DNA from: Christensenella sp. UBA1262
Lineage (GTDB): Bacteria > Bacillota > Clostridia > Christensenellales > CAG-917
DNA length: 12,248 bases
Direction of reading: 5' to 3'
NCBI GenBank assembly: GCA_002308215.1
Contig: DBVO01000051.1
Coordinates: 8,903-21,150, forward strand
A program made the translations under genes and the position numbers. Each line of letters starts with the position of its first letter. Within the stretch, counting starts at the first letter, position 1. The notes beneath the pieces were generated by a model. It was given only the letters and a program-made list of their open reading frames with translations, was not told the DNA's origin and did no database searches. Positions 1 to 7,162 of the stretch are shown piece by piece.

Positions 1-48
1 AAAGAAACTCAATTCTTATTTAGAGGACCTAACCGTTTAGCACCATAA
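1..48 (+). CDS. Possible 3' end of an upstream gene (partial, frame uncertain)
   Basis: Two frames run open from the first base of the window. Frame 1 ends KETQFLFRGPNRLAP with TAA at 46-48. Frame 2 ends KKLNSYLEDLTV with TAG at 38-40. A terminator-like hairpin begins five bases after the frame 1 stop, which fits the end of a gene transcribed on the + strand. The tail is too short to identify. In related genomes recJ, apt or secDF often precede relA, but nothing here confirms any of them. The choice of frame, and even the existence of the gene, is an inference from the position of the terminator. Confidence 0.3.
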   Translation, partial: KETQFLFRGPNRLAP

Positions 49-52
49 AAAG

Positions 53-78
53 AAAAATTGCTTAATGCAATTTTTTTT
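53..78 (+). terminator. Intrinsic terminator-like hairpin upstream of relA
   Basis: A 9-bp perfect inverted repeat, AAAAATTGC (53-61) and GCAATTTTT (67-75), encloses a 5-base loop and is followed by further T residues to 78. The stem is AT-rich, so termination may be moderate. The A-tract on its left side could make it work in both directions. It would separate the upstream gene from the relA transcription unit. Confidence 0.6.
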
Positions 79-111
79 GTATATATAGAGTTACTTTTTT
101 AAGGTTAGGTC

Positions 112-140
112 TTGAAAGTGTCCTATAAATAATATATAAT
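112..140 (+). promoter_or_regulatory. Predicted sigma-A-type promoter of relA operon
   Basis: A -35 box TTGAAA (112-117) and a perfect -10 box TATAAT (135-140) are separated by 17 bp, the optimal housekeeping arrangement. Transcription should start near 147, only about 13 bases before the first possible start codon of relA. The -35 box directly abuts the right arm (103-111) of a 9-bp inverted repeat whose left arm is at 26-34. Confidence 0.8.
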
Positions 141-159
141 ATTTCTATTCTAGAACTAT

Positions 160-2298
160 ATGCGCGAGACGATTATGGCAGATTTACTTGTTAAACTCAG
201 AAAAACATACCCTGATAAGTACGCTGATATTAAAAAGGCGTACGATTTTGCCAAGGCCGCGCATGCTGGACAAAAAAGAGATTCTGGTGAAGATTATTTT
301 ATTCATCCTTGCGCAGTAGTTGAAATTCTTGCAGATTTTGGTTTTGATAGCTCAACTGTTATTGCCGCATTTTTACATGATGTCTTGGAAGATACATCTG
401 TAACTGAAGAAGAGTTGCAGAATGAGTTTGGTCCAGAAATATTCTCACTAGTTGAGGGTGTTACAAAACTTGACAAACTTCAGTTTGTCAATAGGGAAGA
501 AGCTCAAGCTGAAAACTTCCGTAAGATTTTTGTAGCTATGGCAAAAGATTTGCGAGTAATTATCATTAAACTTGCAGACCGTTTGCACAACATGCGCTCA
601 CTTCAATTCTTAGATCCAGATAGACAAAAACGTATTGCACAAGAAACACTTGATATTTATGCACCTCTTGCTGGTAGACTTGGTATTTCGTTCTTCAAAT
701 GCGAACTTGAAGATATTGCAATGAAGTATTTATTGCCAGATGAGTATCAATATATCACTGAAAACGTTGCTAGAAAGCGTGCAGAAAGACAAGGGTTCCT
801 TGATACGATTTGTGACCAGATTCGCTTGAAACTCAAAGAAATGGGTATCAATGGTGAAGTAAATGGTAGACCAAAGCATTTTTATTCGGTCTACAAAAAG
901 ATGCATAAATCACATATTGATATAGACCAAATCTATGATTTGCTTGCGGTAAGAATCATAGTTGATTCAGTTAAAGATTGTTATACCATGCTTGGTGAAA
1001 TTCACACAATGTGGAAGCCAATTCCTGGTAGATTTAAAGACTATATCGCCATGCCAAAGGCGAACAATTATCAATCATTACACACGACGGTTGTCACACC
1101 ATTTGGTGAAACATTTGAAATCCAAATCCGTACATTTGAAATGCATAAGATCGCTGAATATGGTGTCGCAGCTCATTGGAAGTATAAAGAAGGTACAACA
1201 GGCAACGATAGCGAGCTTGACGTTAAGGTTAAGTGGCTAAGAGAAGTTATGGATGCCCAAAAAGATATTGATGGCGCTAGAGAATTCATGGATGCTGTCA
1301 AAATCAACGTCTTCGAAGACGAAGTCTTCGTATTTACACCAAAGGGTGACGTTTTTGATTTGCCTGTTGGCTCAACTCCTGTAGATTTGGCATATAAAAT
1401 TCACTCAGCAGTTGGTAATAAATGTGTAGGTGCAAAGGTTAACAAAAAGATTGTTCCTTTGAATACCAAACTTGCAACAGGTGATATTGTTGAGATTTTA
1501 ACTTCTAATTCAGCCAAAGGCCCAAGCTTTGACTGGCTTAAATTCGTTCGTACAGCTTCAGCCCGTTCCAAGATTAGGGCATACTTCAAAAAGGAAAACA
1601 AAGAAGAGAATATTCAACGTGGTAAAGAAATGCTTGAACGTGAAGCACGTCGCCGCGGTTATGATTTGTCCGAAGTATTTACATCGGATGTTATGGATGG
1701 ATTGCTAAGACGTCACGCGATGTCTAGTGAAGATGATCTTTATGCAGCCGTTGGCTTTGGTGGCCTTACTACTTCACAAGTTCTTACAAAACTCCTAGAG
1801 AGTTTTAAGAAGGAAGTTAAACCTGAACAAGCAACAACAGTTACAACCCAGCACAAGCGTTCAAAGAGCGGTGTACTTGTCAATGGTAACGCTAACTTTA
1901 CAGTACATTTTTCACAATGTTGTTCACCTGTTCCTGGGGATCAAATTATTGGTTATATTTCAAGGGGAAGAGGAGTTTCTATTCATAGAATAGATTGTCC
2001 AAATGTTAAGGGCATGGAAGACGAACGTCTTATTCCAGCAAGTTGGGATACAGATGGTAATGAATCATACAATGCTACTATCGTTCTTGAAACAGAGAAT
2101 AAGGGTGGTTTGCTTGCAACTATAACTACTGTTATTTCGAATGCTAAGCTACAAATTGTTGGCGTTAATGCAAGATTAGATGAGAAGACTCATACAGCAG
2201 AAATGACTATCGTAGTTGAAATTAAGAGAGCAAGTGATCTTGAGGATCTTACAAGCAAATTAAAGACTATAGACGGAGTTATTTCAGTACACAGATAA
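160..2298 (+). CDS. relA: Bifunctional (p)ppGpp synthetase/hydrolase (RelA/SpoT homologue)
   Basis: This cytosolic enzyme makes the alarmone (p)ppGpp from ATP and GDP/GTP during amino acid starvation and also degrades it, setting the stringent response. The 712 residues show the full long-RSH layout. The HD hydrolase domain carries H49, HDVLED at 73-78 and the ADRLHNMR motif at 139-146. The synthetase domain has GRPKH at 236-240, RFKD at 291-294 and E320 in EIQIRT. The RxKD version of that loop is typical of bifunctional enzymes rather than synthetase-only RelA. A TGS domain follows at about 386-446, then a conserved-Cys region around CC587-588 and C613, and an ACT domain from about 636. All key residues of both active sites appear present. 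The start is uncertain: neither ATG 160 nor the in-frame ATG 175 has a good ribosome binding site. The gene heads an operon with the hydrolase and hemZ genes. Confidence 0.96.
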   Translation: MRETIMADLLVKLRKTYPDKYADIKKAYDFAKAAHAGQKRDSGEDYFIHPCAVVEILADFGFDSSTVIAAFLHDVLEDTSVTEEELQNEFGPEIFSLVEGVTKLDKLQFVNREEAQAENFRKIFVAMAKDLRVIIIKLADRLHNMRSLQFLDPDRQKRIAQETLDIYAPLAGRLGISFFKCELEDIAMKYLLPDEYQYITENVARKRAERQGFLDTICDQIRLKLKEMGINGEVNGRPKHFYSVYKKMHKSHIDIDQIYDLLAVRIIVDSVKDCYTMLGEIHTMWKPIPGRFKDYIAMPKANNYQSLHTTVVTPFGETFEIQIRTFEMHKIAEYGVAAHWKYKEGTTGNDSELDVKVKWLREVMDAQKDIDGAREFMDAVKINVFEDEVFVFTPKGDVFDLPVGSTPVDLAYKIHSAVGNKCVGAKVNKKIVPLNTKLATGDIVEILTSNSAKGPSFDWLKFVRTASARSKIRAYFKKENKEENIQRGKEMLEREARRRGYDLSEVFTSDVMDGLLRRHAMSSEDDLYAAVGFGGLTTSQVLTKLLESFKKEVKPEQATTVTTQHKRSKSGVLVNGNANFTVHFSQCCSPVPGDQIIGYISRGRGVSIHRIDCPNVKGMEDERLIPASWDTDGNESYNATIVLETENKGGLLATITTVISNAKLQIVGVNARLDEKTHTAEMTIVVEIKRASDLEDLTSKLKTIDGVISVHR

Positions 2299-2963
2299 TG
2301 AATCTATTTCACTTGTTTACATCTCCAATTGAAACTAACACCTACGTAGTAGAGAATAAGCGCAGGTGCTTTGTTGTAGATCCAGGTGGAAATGCAGATG
2401 CTATTTGGGATCTCATTGAAGAAAGAAAAGACAAACTGGATGCAATTATCTTAACACATGGTCATTTTGACCATATTGGAGCTGTAGCTGAGTTAAAACG
2501 TAGAGGCACAAGAAAAGTTGAAGGTGAAATAGTAACTCCAAAAATCATAATGCATAGACTAGATGCAGACAAAACGCAAGATAGCAAAAAGAATCTGTCT
2601 ATAGTAGCCGGTGAAATTGTAGAAAAGTTTGCCCCAGATATATTGGTAGATGGTGGCGAAACAATGAAAATAATTGGGTTAGATATCAGGTTTTTGCACA
2701 CTCCAGGTCATTCTAAGGGAAGTATGTGCATTATGGCTGAAAATAAAATCTTTGTCGGCGATACGATATTCTTTATGTCATATGGCAGAACGGATTTTTA
2801 TGATAGTAGCTATGAAGAACTTGAAGATTCAATAGTGAATAAGCTTTTCAATATTGAAGGAAACTATACGCTTTTACCAGGACACGGAGATCCTACAACG
2901 TTAGCTTTTGAGAGACTCAATAATCCAATTATTGAAGAACATGCCTACGTTCCAGTTGAATAA
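2298..2963 (+). CDS. Metallo-beta-lactamase-fold hydrolase (glyoxalase II-like)
   Basis: This 221-residue protein belongs to the small glyoxalase II-like branch of the metallo-beta-lactamase fold, predicted cytosolic hydrolases with two metal ions. The metal ligands are all visible: THGHFDH at 53-59 (H54, H56, D58, H59), H138 in TPGH, D155 in GDTIF and H196 in PGHGD. Compared with typical members there seem to be about nine extra residues around 67-85, after the first metal motif. The substrate is unknown; hydroxyacylglutathione hydrolase is a common annotation, but many anaerobes lack glutathione and activity cannot be assigned from sequence. Its ATG overlaps the relA stop (TAATG), so translation is probably coupled to relA, and no separate ribosome binding site is evident. 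Linkage to relA and hemZ is common in clostridia. Confidence 0.9.
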   Translation: MNLFHLFTSPIETNTYVVENKRRCFVVDPGGNADAIWDLIEERKDKLDAIILTHGHFDHIGAVAELKRRGTRKVEGEIVTPKIIMHRLDADKTQDSKKNLSIVAGEIVEKFAPDILVDGGETMKIIGLDIRFLHTPGHSKGSMCIMAENKIFVGDTIFFMSYGRTDFYDSSYEELEDSIVNKLFNIEGNYTLLPGHGDPTTLAFERLNNPIIEEHAYVPVE

Positions 2964-2984
2964 AGGCAATTCGGGGGAAAGTTT

Positions 2985-4463
2985 ATGATTAATTTCAAAA
3001 TCTCAAATGACGAGTATACTAATGACCTTCTTGAGCTAATTCGTCTTTTTGAAGCACGTCTTGAAGATGATTTATCCATTGAAGTGAATTATGTCAACAC
3101 GGGCAAAGCTTTCAAAGTGGATATCACATCGCCTAAATTTGAGAATTTTAAAAAGAGTTACGTATTTCCTTTTGTTGCAGAGAGTGATTTAGAGAAGAAA
3201 CGTATTGAAAAACGTTATCTTAAAATTGCAATTTATAGAACAATTAGTTTTCTCACAAATATCAATCTTCCATATGGCTGTTTAACTGGTATTAGACCAA
3301 CAAAGCTTTACCAAGAAATTCAACATAATCAACTTAAATACGGCAAATCTGCACGTGAGATGTTCATGGCAGATTATAGCGTATCCGAGGACAAAGTAAA
3401 ACTCATAGAGCATATAGTGAATACTCAAAAGCGTCTACGCAATAAGAATTCACGCGCTTGTGACGTTTTTGTGTTTATTCCATTTTGTCCAACTCGTTGC
3501 GCATATTGCTCCTTTGTTTCATTGCCATTAGATAGACAAAGAAAACTCGTTGAACCATATGTGGATTGTTTGATTCGTGAACTAGAACAAACGCAAGCGT
3601 TTGTTAAAAATAAAAAGATTAAGATTAGAAGCGTTTATGTCGGGGGAGGTACACCTACAAGTATTGGCGCTGAACTTCTTGATAGAGTTCTTGAGCATTG
3701 TCATTTTGATTGCAAAGAATTTACAGTTGAAGCAGGTCGTCCAGATACAATTAACCAAGAGATAGTAGATGTTCTTTTGAAACATAAAGTGACAAGAATC
3801 TCTGTAAACCCACAATCTTTTAATGACAAGACATTGAAATTGATTGGGCGCGAACATACAAGTGGAGAGATTTATACAGCTTATTCTCTTGTAAAGGATA
3901 AGTTTGTTGTAAATATGGACTTAATTGCTATGCTCCCAGGTGAATCTTTTGAAGATTTTAAGCGTTCTGTAGATATTGCAGTAGCATTAAAACCTCAAAA
4001 TATTACAGTTCATACGCTTTATCTAAAGAAGGGTTCAGCTCTCAAACTAGAAAACTATGACAATACAGATTATGAGACGGCATCTCAAATGGTGGATTAT
4101 GCATATCAAAAGTTAACAGCAGAAGGGTATAATCCATACTACATGTATCGCCAAAAATATACTTCAGGCAGCCTTGAGAATGTTGGTTATGCAAAGCCAA
4201 AAACAGAATGCATTTACAACATTGATATAATGGAAGAAGATACGTCTATAATCGCAAATGGTGCAGCTGGCATTTCAAAGAAATGGATTAAACGCAAGAA
4301 TTTAATTGAACGTTGTGCAAATTACAAGGAACCATTAGAATATGTTAAAAACATAGATCTAATGCTTCAAAGACAAAATGAATTCTGGAATCCACTTCCA
4401 CGTAAAAAGCGTGTTGTAGATAACGAAAAAGTAGAGGAAATTGCACTTAAAATAGACGACTAA
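2985..4463 (+). CDS. hemZ: HemZ-type radical SAM protein (annotated coproporphyrinogen dehydrogenase)
   Basis: A 492-residue radical SAM enzyme of the HemN/HemW superfamily, HemZ branch. The iron-sulfur cluster motif CPTRCAYC has C168, C172 and C175 (CX3CX2C). The SAM-binding GGGTPT is at 220-225. The family marks LTGIRPTK (100-107) and EAGRPD (249-254) support HemZ specifically, as does the roughly 160-residue N-terminal extension. HemZ is usually annotated as an oxygen-independent coproporphyrinogen III oxidase for haem synthesis. However, the extra cysteine of the E. coli HemN CxxxCxxCxC motif is absent (F177 here), so that activity is doubtful. The start is supported by a GGGGGAAAG ribosome binding site at 2973-2981. 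The gene lies 21 bases after the hydrolase gene and is the last member of the relA operon. Confidence 0.9.
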   Translation: MINFKISNDEYTNDLLELIRLFEARLEDDLSIEVNYVNTGKAFKVDITSPKFENFKKSYVFPFVAESDLEKKRIEKRYLKIAIYRTISFLTNINLPYGCLTGIRPTKLYQEIQHNQLKYGKSAREMFMADYSVSEDKVKLIEHIVNTQKRLRNKNSRACDVFVFIPFCPTRCAYCSFVSLPLDRQRKLVEPYVDCLIRELEQTQAFVKNKKIKIRSVYVGGGTPTSIGAELLDRVLEHCHFDCKEFTVEAGRPDTINQEIVDVLLKHKVTRISVNPQSFNDKTLKLIGREHTSGEIYTAYSLVKDKFVVNMDLIAMLPGESFEDFKRSVDIAVALKPQNITVHTLYLKKGSALKLENYDNTDYETASQMVDYAYQKLTAEGYNPYYMYRQKYTSGSLENVGYAKPKTECIYNIDIMEEDTSIIANGAAGISKKWIKRKNLIERCANYKEPLEYVKNIDLMLQRQNEFWNPLPRKKRVVDNEKVEEIALKIDD

Positions 4464-4482
4464 ATTATTTTATAAAATAATT

Positions 4483-4517
4483 AATAAAGTTGTTAAAATC
4501 AGTTTACTTTATTTTTT
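4483..4517 (+). terminator. Weak terminator-like hairpin after hemZ
   Basis: AATAAAGT (4483-4490) pairs with ACTTTATT (4506-4513) around a 15-base loop and runs into TTTT. The stem is all A/T except one G-C pair, so it is a weak candidate. A perfect AT-only palindrome at 4463-4482 lies just before it. The relA operon probably ends here, though readthrough into rpsO is possible. Confidence 0.35.
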
Positions 4518-4531
4518 GTTTATGATAATAT
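4503..4531 (+). promoter_or_regulatory. Probable rpsO promoter
   Basis: TTTACT (4503-4508) can serve as a -35 box. Two -10 boxes are possible: GATAAT (4524-4529), a better match but with only 15 bp spacing, or TAATAT (4526-4531) with 17 bp spacing. Either puts the start near 4536-4538, just ahead of the structured leader. A perfect palindrome AAAGTACTTT (4536-4545) covers the predicted start. Confidence 0.45.
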
Positions 4532-4544
4532 CATTAAAGTACTT

Positions 4545-4614
4545 TCGACGAGGTTTGGACAAAACTCCGAGTTCTTACTTGGTTGGAAGCGAATTAATTA
4601 TCCACAGTAGGAGG
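4545..4614 (+). promoter_or_regulatory. Structured rpsO leader sequestering the ribosome binding site (candidate S15 autoregulatory element)
   Basis: Two stacked hairpins can be drawn. The first pairs UCG 4545-4547 with CGA 4568-4570, GAG 4550-4552 with CUC 4565-4567, and UUU 4554-4556 with AAA 4561-4563, closing on a GGAC loop. The second pairs UUCUUACU (4572-4579) with AGUAGGAG (4606-4613), covering most of the AGGAGG ribosome binding site (4609-4614). It may continue with UGG 4580-4582 to CCA 4602-4604. UGGA in the first hairpin (4556-4559) could also pair with UCCA (4601-4604) as a pseudoknot. S15 is known to repress its own mRNA through diverse leader structures in several bacteria. That this leader binds S15 is inference. 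Confidence 0.55.
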
Positions 4615-4621
4615 TAAAACA

Positions 4622-4885
4622 ATGGATAAGGAACAAAAACAAGCAATCATCGCACAATATGCACGTAAAGAGGGTGACACAGGTTCACCAGAAGTTCAAA
4701 TCGCACTTTTAACAGCACGTATTACAGAACTCACAGAACACCTTAAGAATCACCCAAAAGATCACCACAGCCGTAGAGGCTTGCTCATGATGGTTGGTCA
4801 CAGAAGAAACCTTCTCAACTATCTTAGCAATTTGGATATTGAACGTTATCGTGCAATCGTCAAATCACTTGGTTTGAGAAAGTAA
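4622..4885 (+). CDS. rpsO: 30S ribosomal protein S15
   Basis: S15 binds the 16S rRNA three-way junction early in assembly of the small subunit platform and contributes to a bridge to the large subunit. The 87-residue length is close to the usual 89. The family signatures DTGSPEVQIALLT (19-31) and HHSRRGLLMMVGHRRNLLNYL (48-68) are intact. The initiator Met has a consensus AGGAGG at 4609-4614, seven bases upstream. The gene appears to be its own transcription unit, with a probable promoter and structured leader before it and a strong terminator after it. It precedes pnp, as in many bacteria. Ile codons are ATC or ATT with no ATA, as expected for a highly expressed gene. Confidence 0.99.
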   Translation: MDKEQKQAIIAQYARKEGDTGSPEVQIALLTARITELTEHLKNHPKDHHSRRGLLMMVGHRRNLLNYLSNLDIERYRAIVKSLGLRK

Positions 4886-4891
4886 AAATGG

Positions 4892-4918
4892 TGGGTGCTT
4901 TAAGCACCCATTTTTTTT
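4892..4918 (+). terminator. Strong intrinsic terminator of rpsO
   Basis: TGGGTGC (4892-4898) and GCACCCA (4904-4910) form a perfect 7-bp GC-rich stem with a TTTAA loop, followed by eight T residues (4911-4918). It begins seven bases after the rpsO stop. It probably ends most rpsO transcripts and limits readthrough into pnp. Confidence 0.93.
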
Positions 4919-4946
4919 GTGAATAATCGGCACATAGCCGTAAAAT
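4917..4946 (+). promoter_or_regulatory. Possible pnp promoter
   Basis: TTGTGA (4917-4922), overlapping the end of the rpsO terminator T-tract, and TAAAAT (4941-4946) are separated by 18 bp. The predicted start near 4953 would leave a leader of under 30 bases. A small hairpin CGGC/GCCG (4928-4931/4937-4940) lies between the boxes. The strong terminator upstream argues that pnp needs its own promoter, but this one is only a moderate match. Confidence 0.4.
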
Positions 4947-4949
4947 ATA

Positions 4950-4974
4950 GTGGATGATGGAATCCACAGAGGAG
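4950..4974 (+). promoter_or_regulatory. Hairpin adjoining the pnp ribosome binding site
   Basis: GTGGAT (4950-4955) and ATCCAC (4962-4967) form a perfect 6-bp stem with a GATGGA loop, ending one base before the AGAGGAG ribosome binding site (4968-4974). The site is six bases from ATG 4981 and fixes the start there. The hairpin would only be complete in transcripts that begin upstream of 4950, for example readthrough from rpsO. It could stabilise the mRNA 5' end or modulate initiation; no function is shown. Confidence 0.5.
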
Positions 4975-4980
4975 AATTAT

Positions 4981-7095
4981 ATGGAAAGAAAAATTTTCAA
5001 AACAACAGTCGGCGGTAGAGAACTCGTCGTCGAAACTGGCGCATATTGCGGTCAATCCAATGGTTCATGCATCGTAAGATGTGGTGACACTGTTGTTATG
5101 GTTAACGCAACTATGTCCAAGGCACCACGTGATGGTATGGACTTTTTCCCACTCAGCGTGGACTATGAAGAAAAAATGTACGCTATCGGTAAAATACCTG
5201 GTGGCTTCAAAAAGAGAGAGGGTAGAGCAAGCGACAAGGCTATTTTGACATCACGCCTTATCGACAGACCAATTCGTCCACTCTTCCCAAAGGGACTCTA
5301 CAATGACGTTACAGTCATCGCAACAGTACTTTCAGTTGATACAAACATTCAACCAGAAGTTCTTGGCATGATTGGCTCATCAGTAGCACTTTCAATCTCT
5401 GATATTCCATGGGCAGGCCCAACAGGCTCCGTGGTAGTTGGATATGTTGATGGCGAATATATCATCAACCCAGATGCAGACCAAAGAGCAAAATCACGTC
5501 TTGCACTCAACCTTGCTGGTACAAAAGATGCAATCATGATGGTTGAAGCTGGTGCAAACGTTATTTCTGAAAAGGAAATGCTTGATGCAATCCTCTTCGG
5601 TCACGAAGAAATCAAGAAGATTGTTGAGTTTATCGAAGGCATCCAAAAAGAAGTTGGCAAACCAAAACTTGACATCGAACTCGAGCACATCCCAGAGAAC
5701 ATTGACAAGGCAGTTAGAGAATATGCAAATGAAAAGATGGACTATGTCCTCGAAGCATTTGATCGTTATGAAAGAGAAGATAGAGAAGATGCATTGAACG
5801 TAGACGTACTTGCACACTTCGCAGAAGACTTCCAAGACGAACCAAAGAGAACAAAATTCATCCTTGACAGTCTCTATTATTTGAAGAAAGAAAAAGTAAG
5901 AGCAAAAGTTATCAACAATGGCGTTCGTCCAGATGGCAGAGCACTTACTGAAATTCGTCCAATTTGGTGCGAAGTTGGTATGCTTCCAAGAGTACATGGC
6001 AGCGCAGTCTTTACACGTGGTCAAACACAAGCAATGACAACATGCACACTCGGTACAATTTCTGAAGCACAAAAACTTGAAGGTCTTGATGATGATTTCT
6101 ACAAGAGATATATGCACCAATATAATATGCCAGGTTATTCAACAGGTGAAGCAAAAGCATTGAAGAGCCCAGGCAGACGTGAAATTGGTCACGGCGCACT
6201 TGCAGAACGTGCACTTGAACCTGTTCTTCCTTCCGAAGAAGAGTTCCCATATGCAATCCGTACAGTATCTGATATTTTGAGCTCCAATGGTTCAACATCA
6301 CAAGCATCTGTTTGCGGTAGCACACTTGCTCTTATGGATGCAGGCGTTCCAATTAAAGCACCAGTTGCTGGTATCGCAATGGGTCTCATGAAGAACCCAG
6401 ATGAAGGCAAAGTTGCAGTTCTTACAGATATCCAAGGTCTTGAAGACTTCCTTGGTGATATGGACTTTAAGGTTGCAGGTACAGCAGAAGGTATTACAGC
6501 TATCCAAATGGATATCAAGATTAAGGGTATTGACGAAGAAATCCTTACTCGCGCTCTTGAACAAGCAAGAAAGGGCAGACTTGAAATTCTTGACAAGATG
6601 CTCGCAGTAATTCCTGAACCACGCAAAGAACTCAGCAAGTGGGCTCCAAAGATTGTATCATTCTCAATTGACCCAGAAAAACTTGGCGATGTAATCGGCA
6701 AGGGTGGTAAGACAATTAACAAGATTATCGAAGACACTGGCGTTAAGATTGATCTCAGTGATGATGGTACAGTATTCGTAGCATCTAATGACCAAGCAGC
6801 AATCAACAAGGCACGCTCTATTATCGAAACAATCGTTAGAGATGTTGAAGTTGGTGATGTTTATGAAGGTATTGTTACAAAGATTATGGAAAATGAAAAA
6901 GGCCAATTTGGTGCAAGCGTTAACTTCGCACCAGGTAAAGATGGCATGGTTCATATTTCAAAGCTCTCTAAAGATCGTGTAGACAAGGTAACTGATGTTG
7001 TTAATGTTGGTGATATCGTTCTTGTAAAAGTTATCAAAATCGACGACAAGCATCGTGTAGATCTTCGCCTTAAAGAAGTTCTTAAGAAAGCATAA
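4981..7095 (+). CDS. pnp: Polynucleotide phosphorylase (PNPase)
   Basis: PNPase is a trimeric 3'-5' exoribonuclease that degrades RNA by phosphorolysis, releasing nucleoside diphosphates, and can add tails in reverse. The 704 residues show the expected order. The first RNase PH domain spans about 10-140, with an alpha-helical region after it. The second RNase PH domain, from about 310, contains GSTSQASVCGS (437-447) and the catalytic set D489, D495 and K497 in GLEDFLGDMDFK. A KH domain has GKGG at 573-576, and an S1 domain runs from about 621 to 698. The S1 domain looks altered: about five extra residues before the usual FGAF motif, which here reads FGAS (643-646). An upstream in-frame ATG at 4954 lies before the ribosome binding site and is not used here. 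Codon choice is biased as in rpsO, suggesting high expression. Confidence 0.98.
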   Translation: MERKIFKTTVGGRELVVETGAYCGQSNGSCIVRCGDTVVMVNATMSKAPRDGMDFFPLSVDYEEKMYAIGKIPGGFKKREGRASDKAILTSRLIDRPIRPLFPKGLYNDVTVIATVLSVDTNIQPEVLGMIGSSVALSISDIPWAGPTGSVVVGYVDGEYIINPDADQRAKSRLALNLAGTKDAIMMVEAGANVISEKEMLDAILFGHEEIKKIVEFIEGIQKEVGKPKLDIELEHIPENIDKAVREYANEKMDYVLEAFDRYEREDREDALNVDVLAHFAEDFQDEPKRTKFILDSLYYLKKEKVRAKVINNGVRPDGRALTEIRPIWCEVGMLPRVHGSAVFTRGQTQAMTTCTLGTISEAQKLEGLDDDFYKRYMHQYNMPGYSTGEAKALKSPGRREIGHGALAERALEPVLPSEEEFPYAIRTVSDILSSNGSTSQASVCGSTLALMDAGVPIKAPVAGIAMGLMKNPDEGKVAVLTDIQGLEDFLGDMDFKVAGTAEGITAIQMDIKIKGIDEEILTRALEQARKGRLEILDKMLAVIPEPRKELSKWAPKIVSFSIDPEKLGDVIGKGGKTINKIIEDTGVKIDLSDDGTVFVASNDQAAINKARSIIETIVRDVEVGDVYEGIVTKIMENEKGQFGASVNFAPGKDGMVHISKLSKDRVDKVTDVVNVGDIVLVKVIKIDDKHRVDLRLKEVLKKA

Positions 7096-7115
7096 TAACA
7101 AATATTAAATAGAAG

Positions 7116-7140
7116 CAGCACTCGTATGAGTGCTGTTTTT
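7116..7140 (+). terminator. Strong intrinsic terminator of pnp
   Basis: CAGCACTC (7116-7123) and GAGTGCTG (7128-7135) form a perfect 8-bp stem with a GTAT tetraloop, followed by TTTTT (7136-7140). It lies 20 bases after the pnp stop and isolates the M16 peptidase gene from pnp transcription. Confidence 0.93.
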
Positions 7141-7162
7141 ATATTCTAATTTATTAGAATAT
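7141..7162. repeat. AT-rich inverted repeat (hairpin)
   Basis: ATATTCTAA (7141-7149) and TTAGAATAT (7154-7162) form a perfect 9-bp stem with a TTTA loop directly after the pnp terminator. It runs into ATTTT (7163-7167), so it could act as a second, weak terminator. It shares 7159-7162 with the next hairpin, so the two cannot both form completely. Confidence 0.6.

Noticed and set aside
1..159. Riboswitch or T-box leader upstream of relA
   Set aside because: The promoter at 112-140 leaves only a very short leader, and no conserved T-box or riboswitch motif is visible.
4463..4482. Perfect 20-bp A/T palindrome after hemZ
   Set aside because: It has no loop, no GC pairs and no T-tract, so it is a poor terminator. 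Palindromes of A/T are expected by chance in such DNA.
4954..4980. Upstream in-frame ATG for pnp
   Set aside because: It precedes the AGAGGAG site at 4968-4974, which is correctly spaced for ATG 4981, where PNPase homology begins.
5494..6809. Long open frames (over 200 codons) on the minus strand opposite pnp
   Set aside because: They lie entirely within an intact pnp gene, have no recognisable domains, odd Cys/Phe-rich or Ser/Ile-rich composition, and no promoter or ribosome binding site. They are by-products of biased pnp codons.
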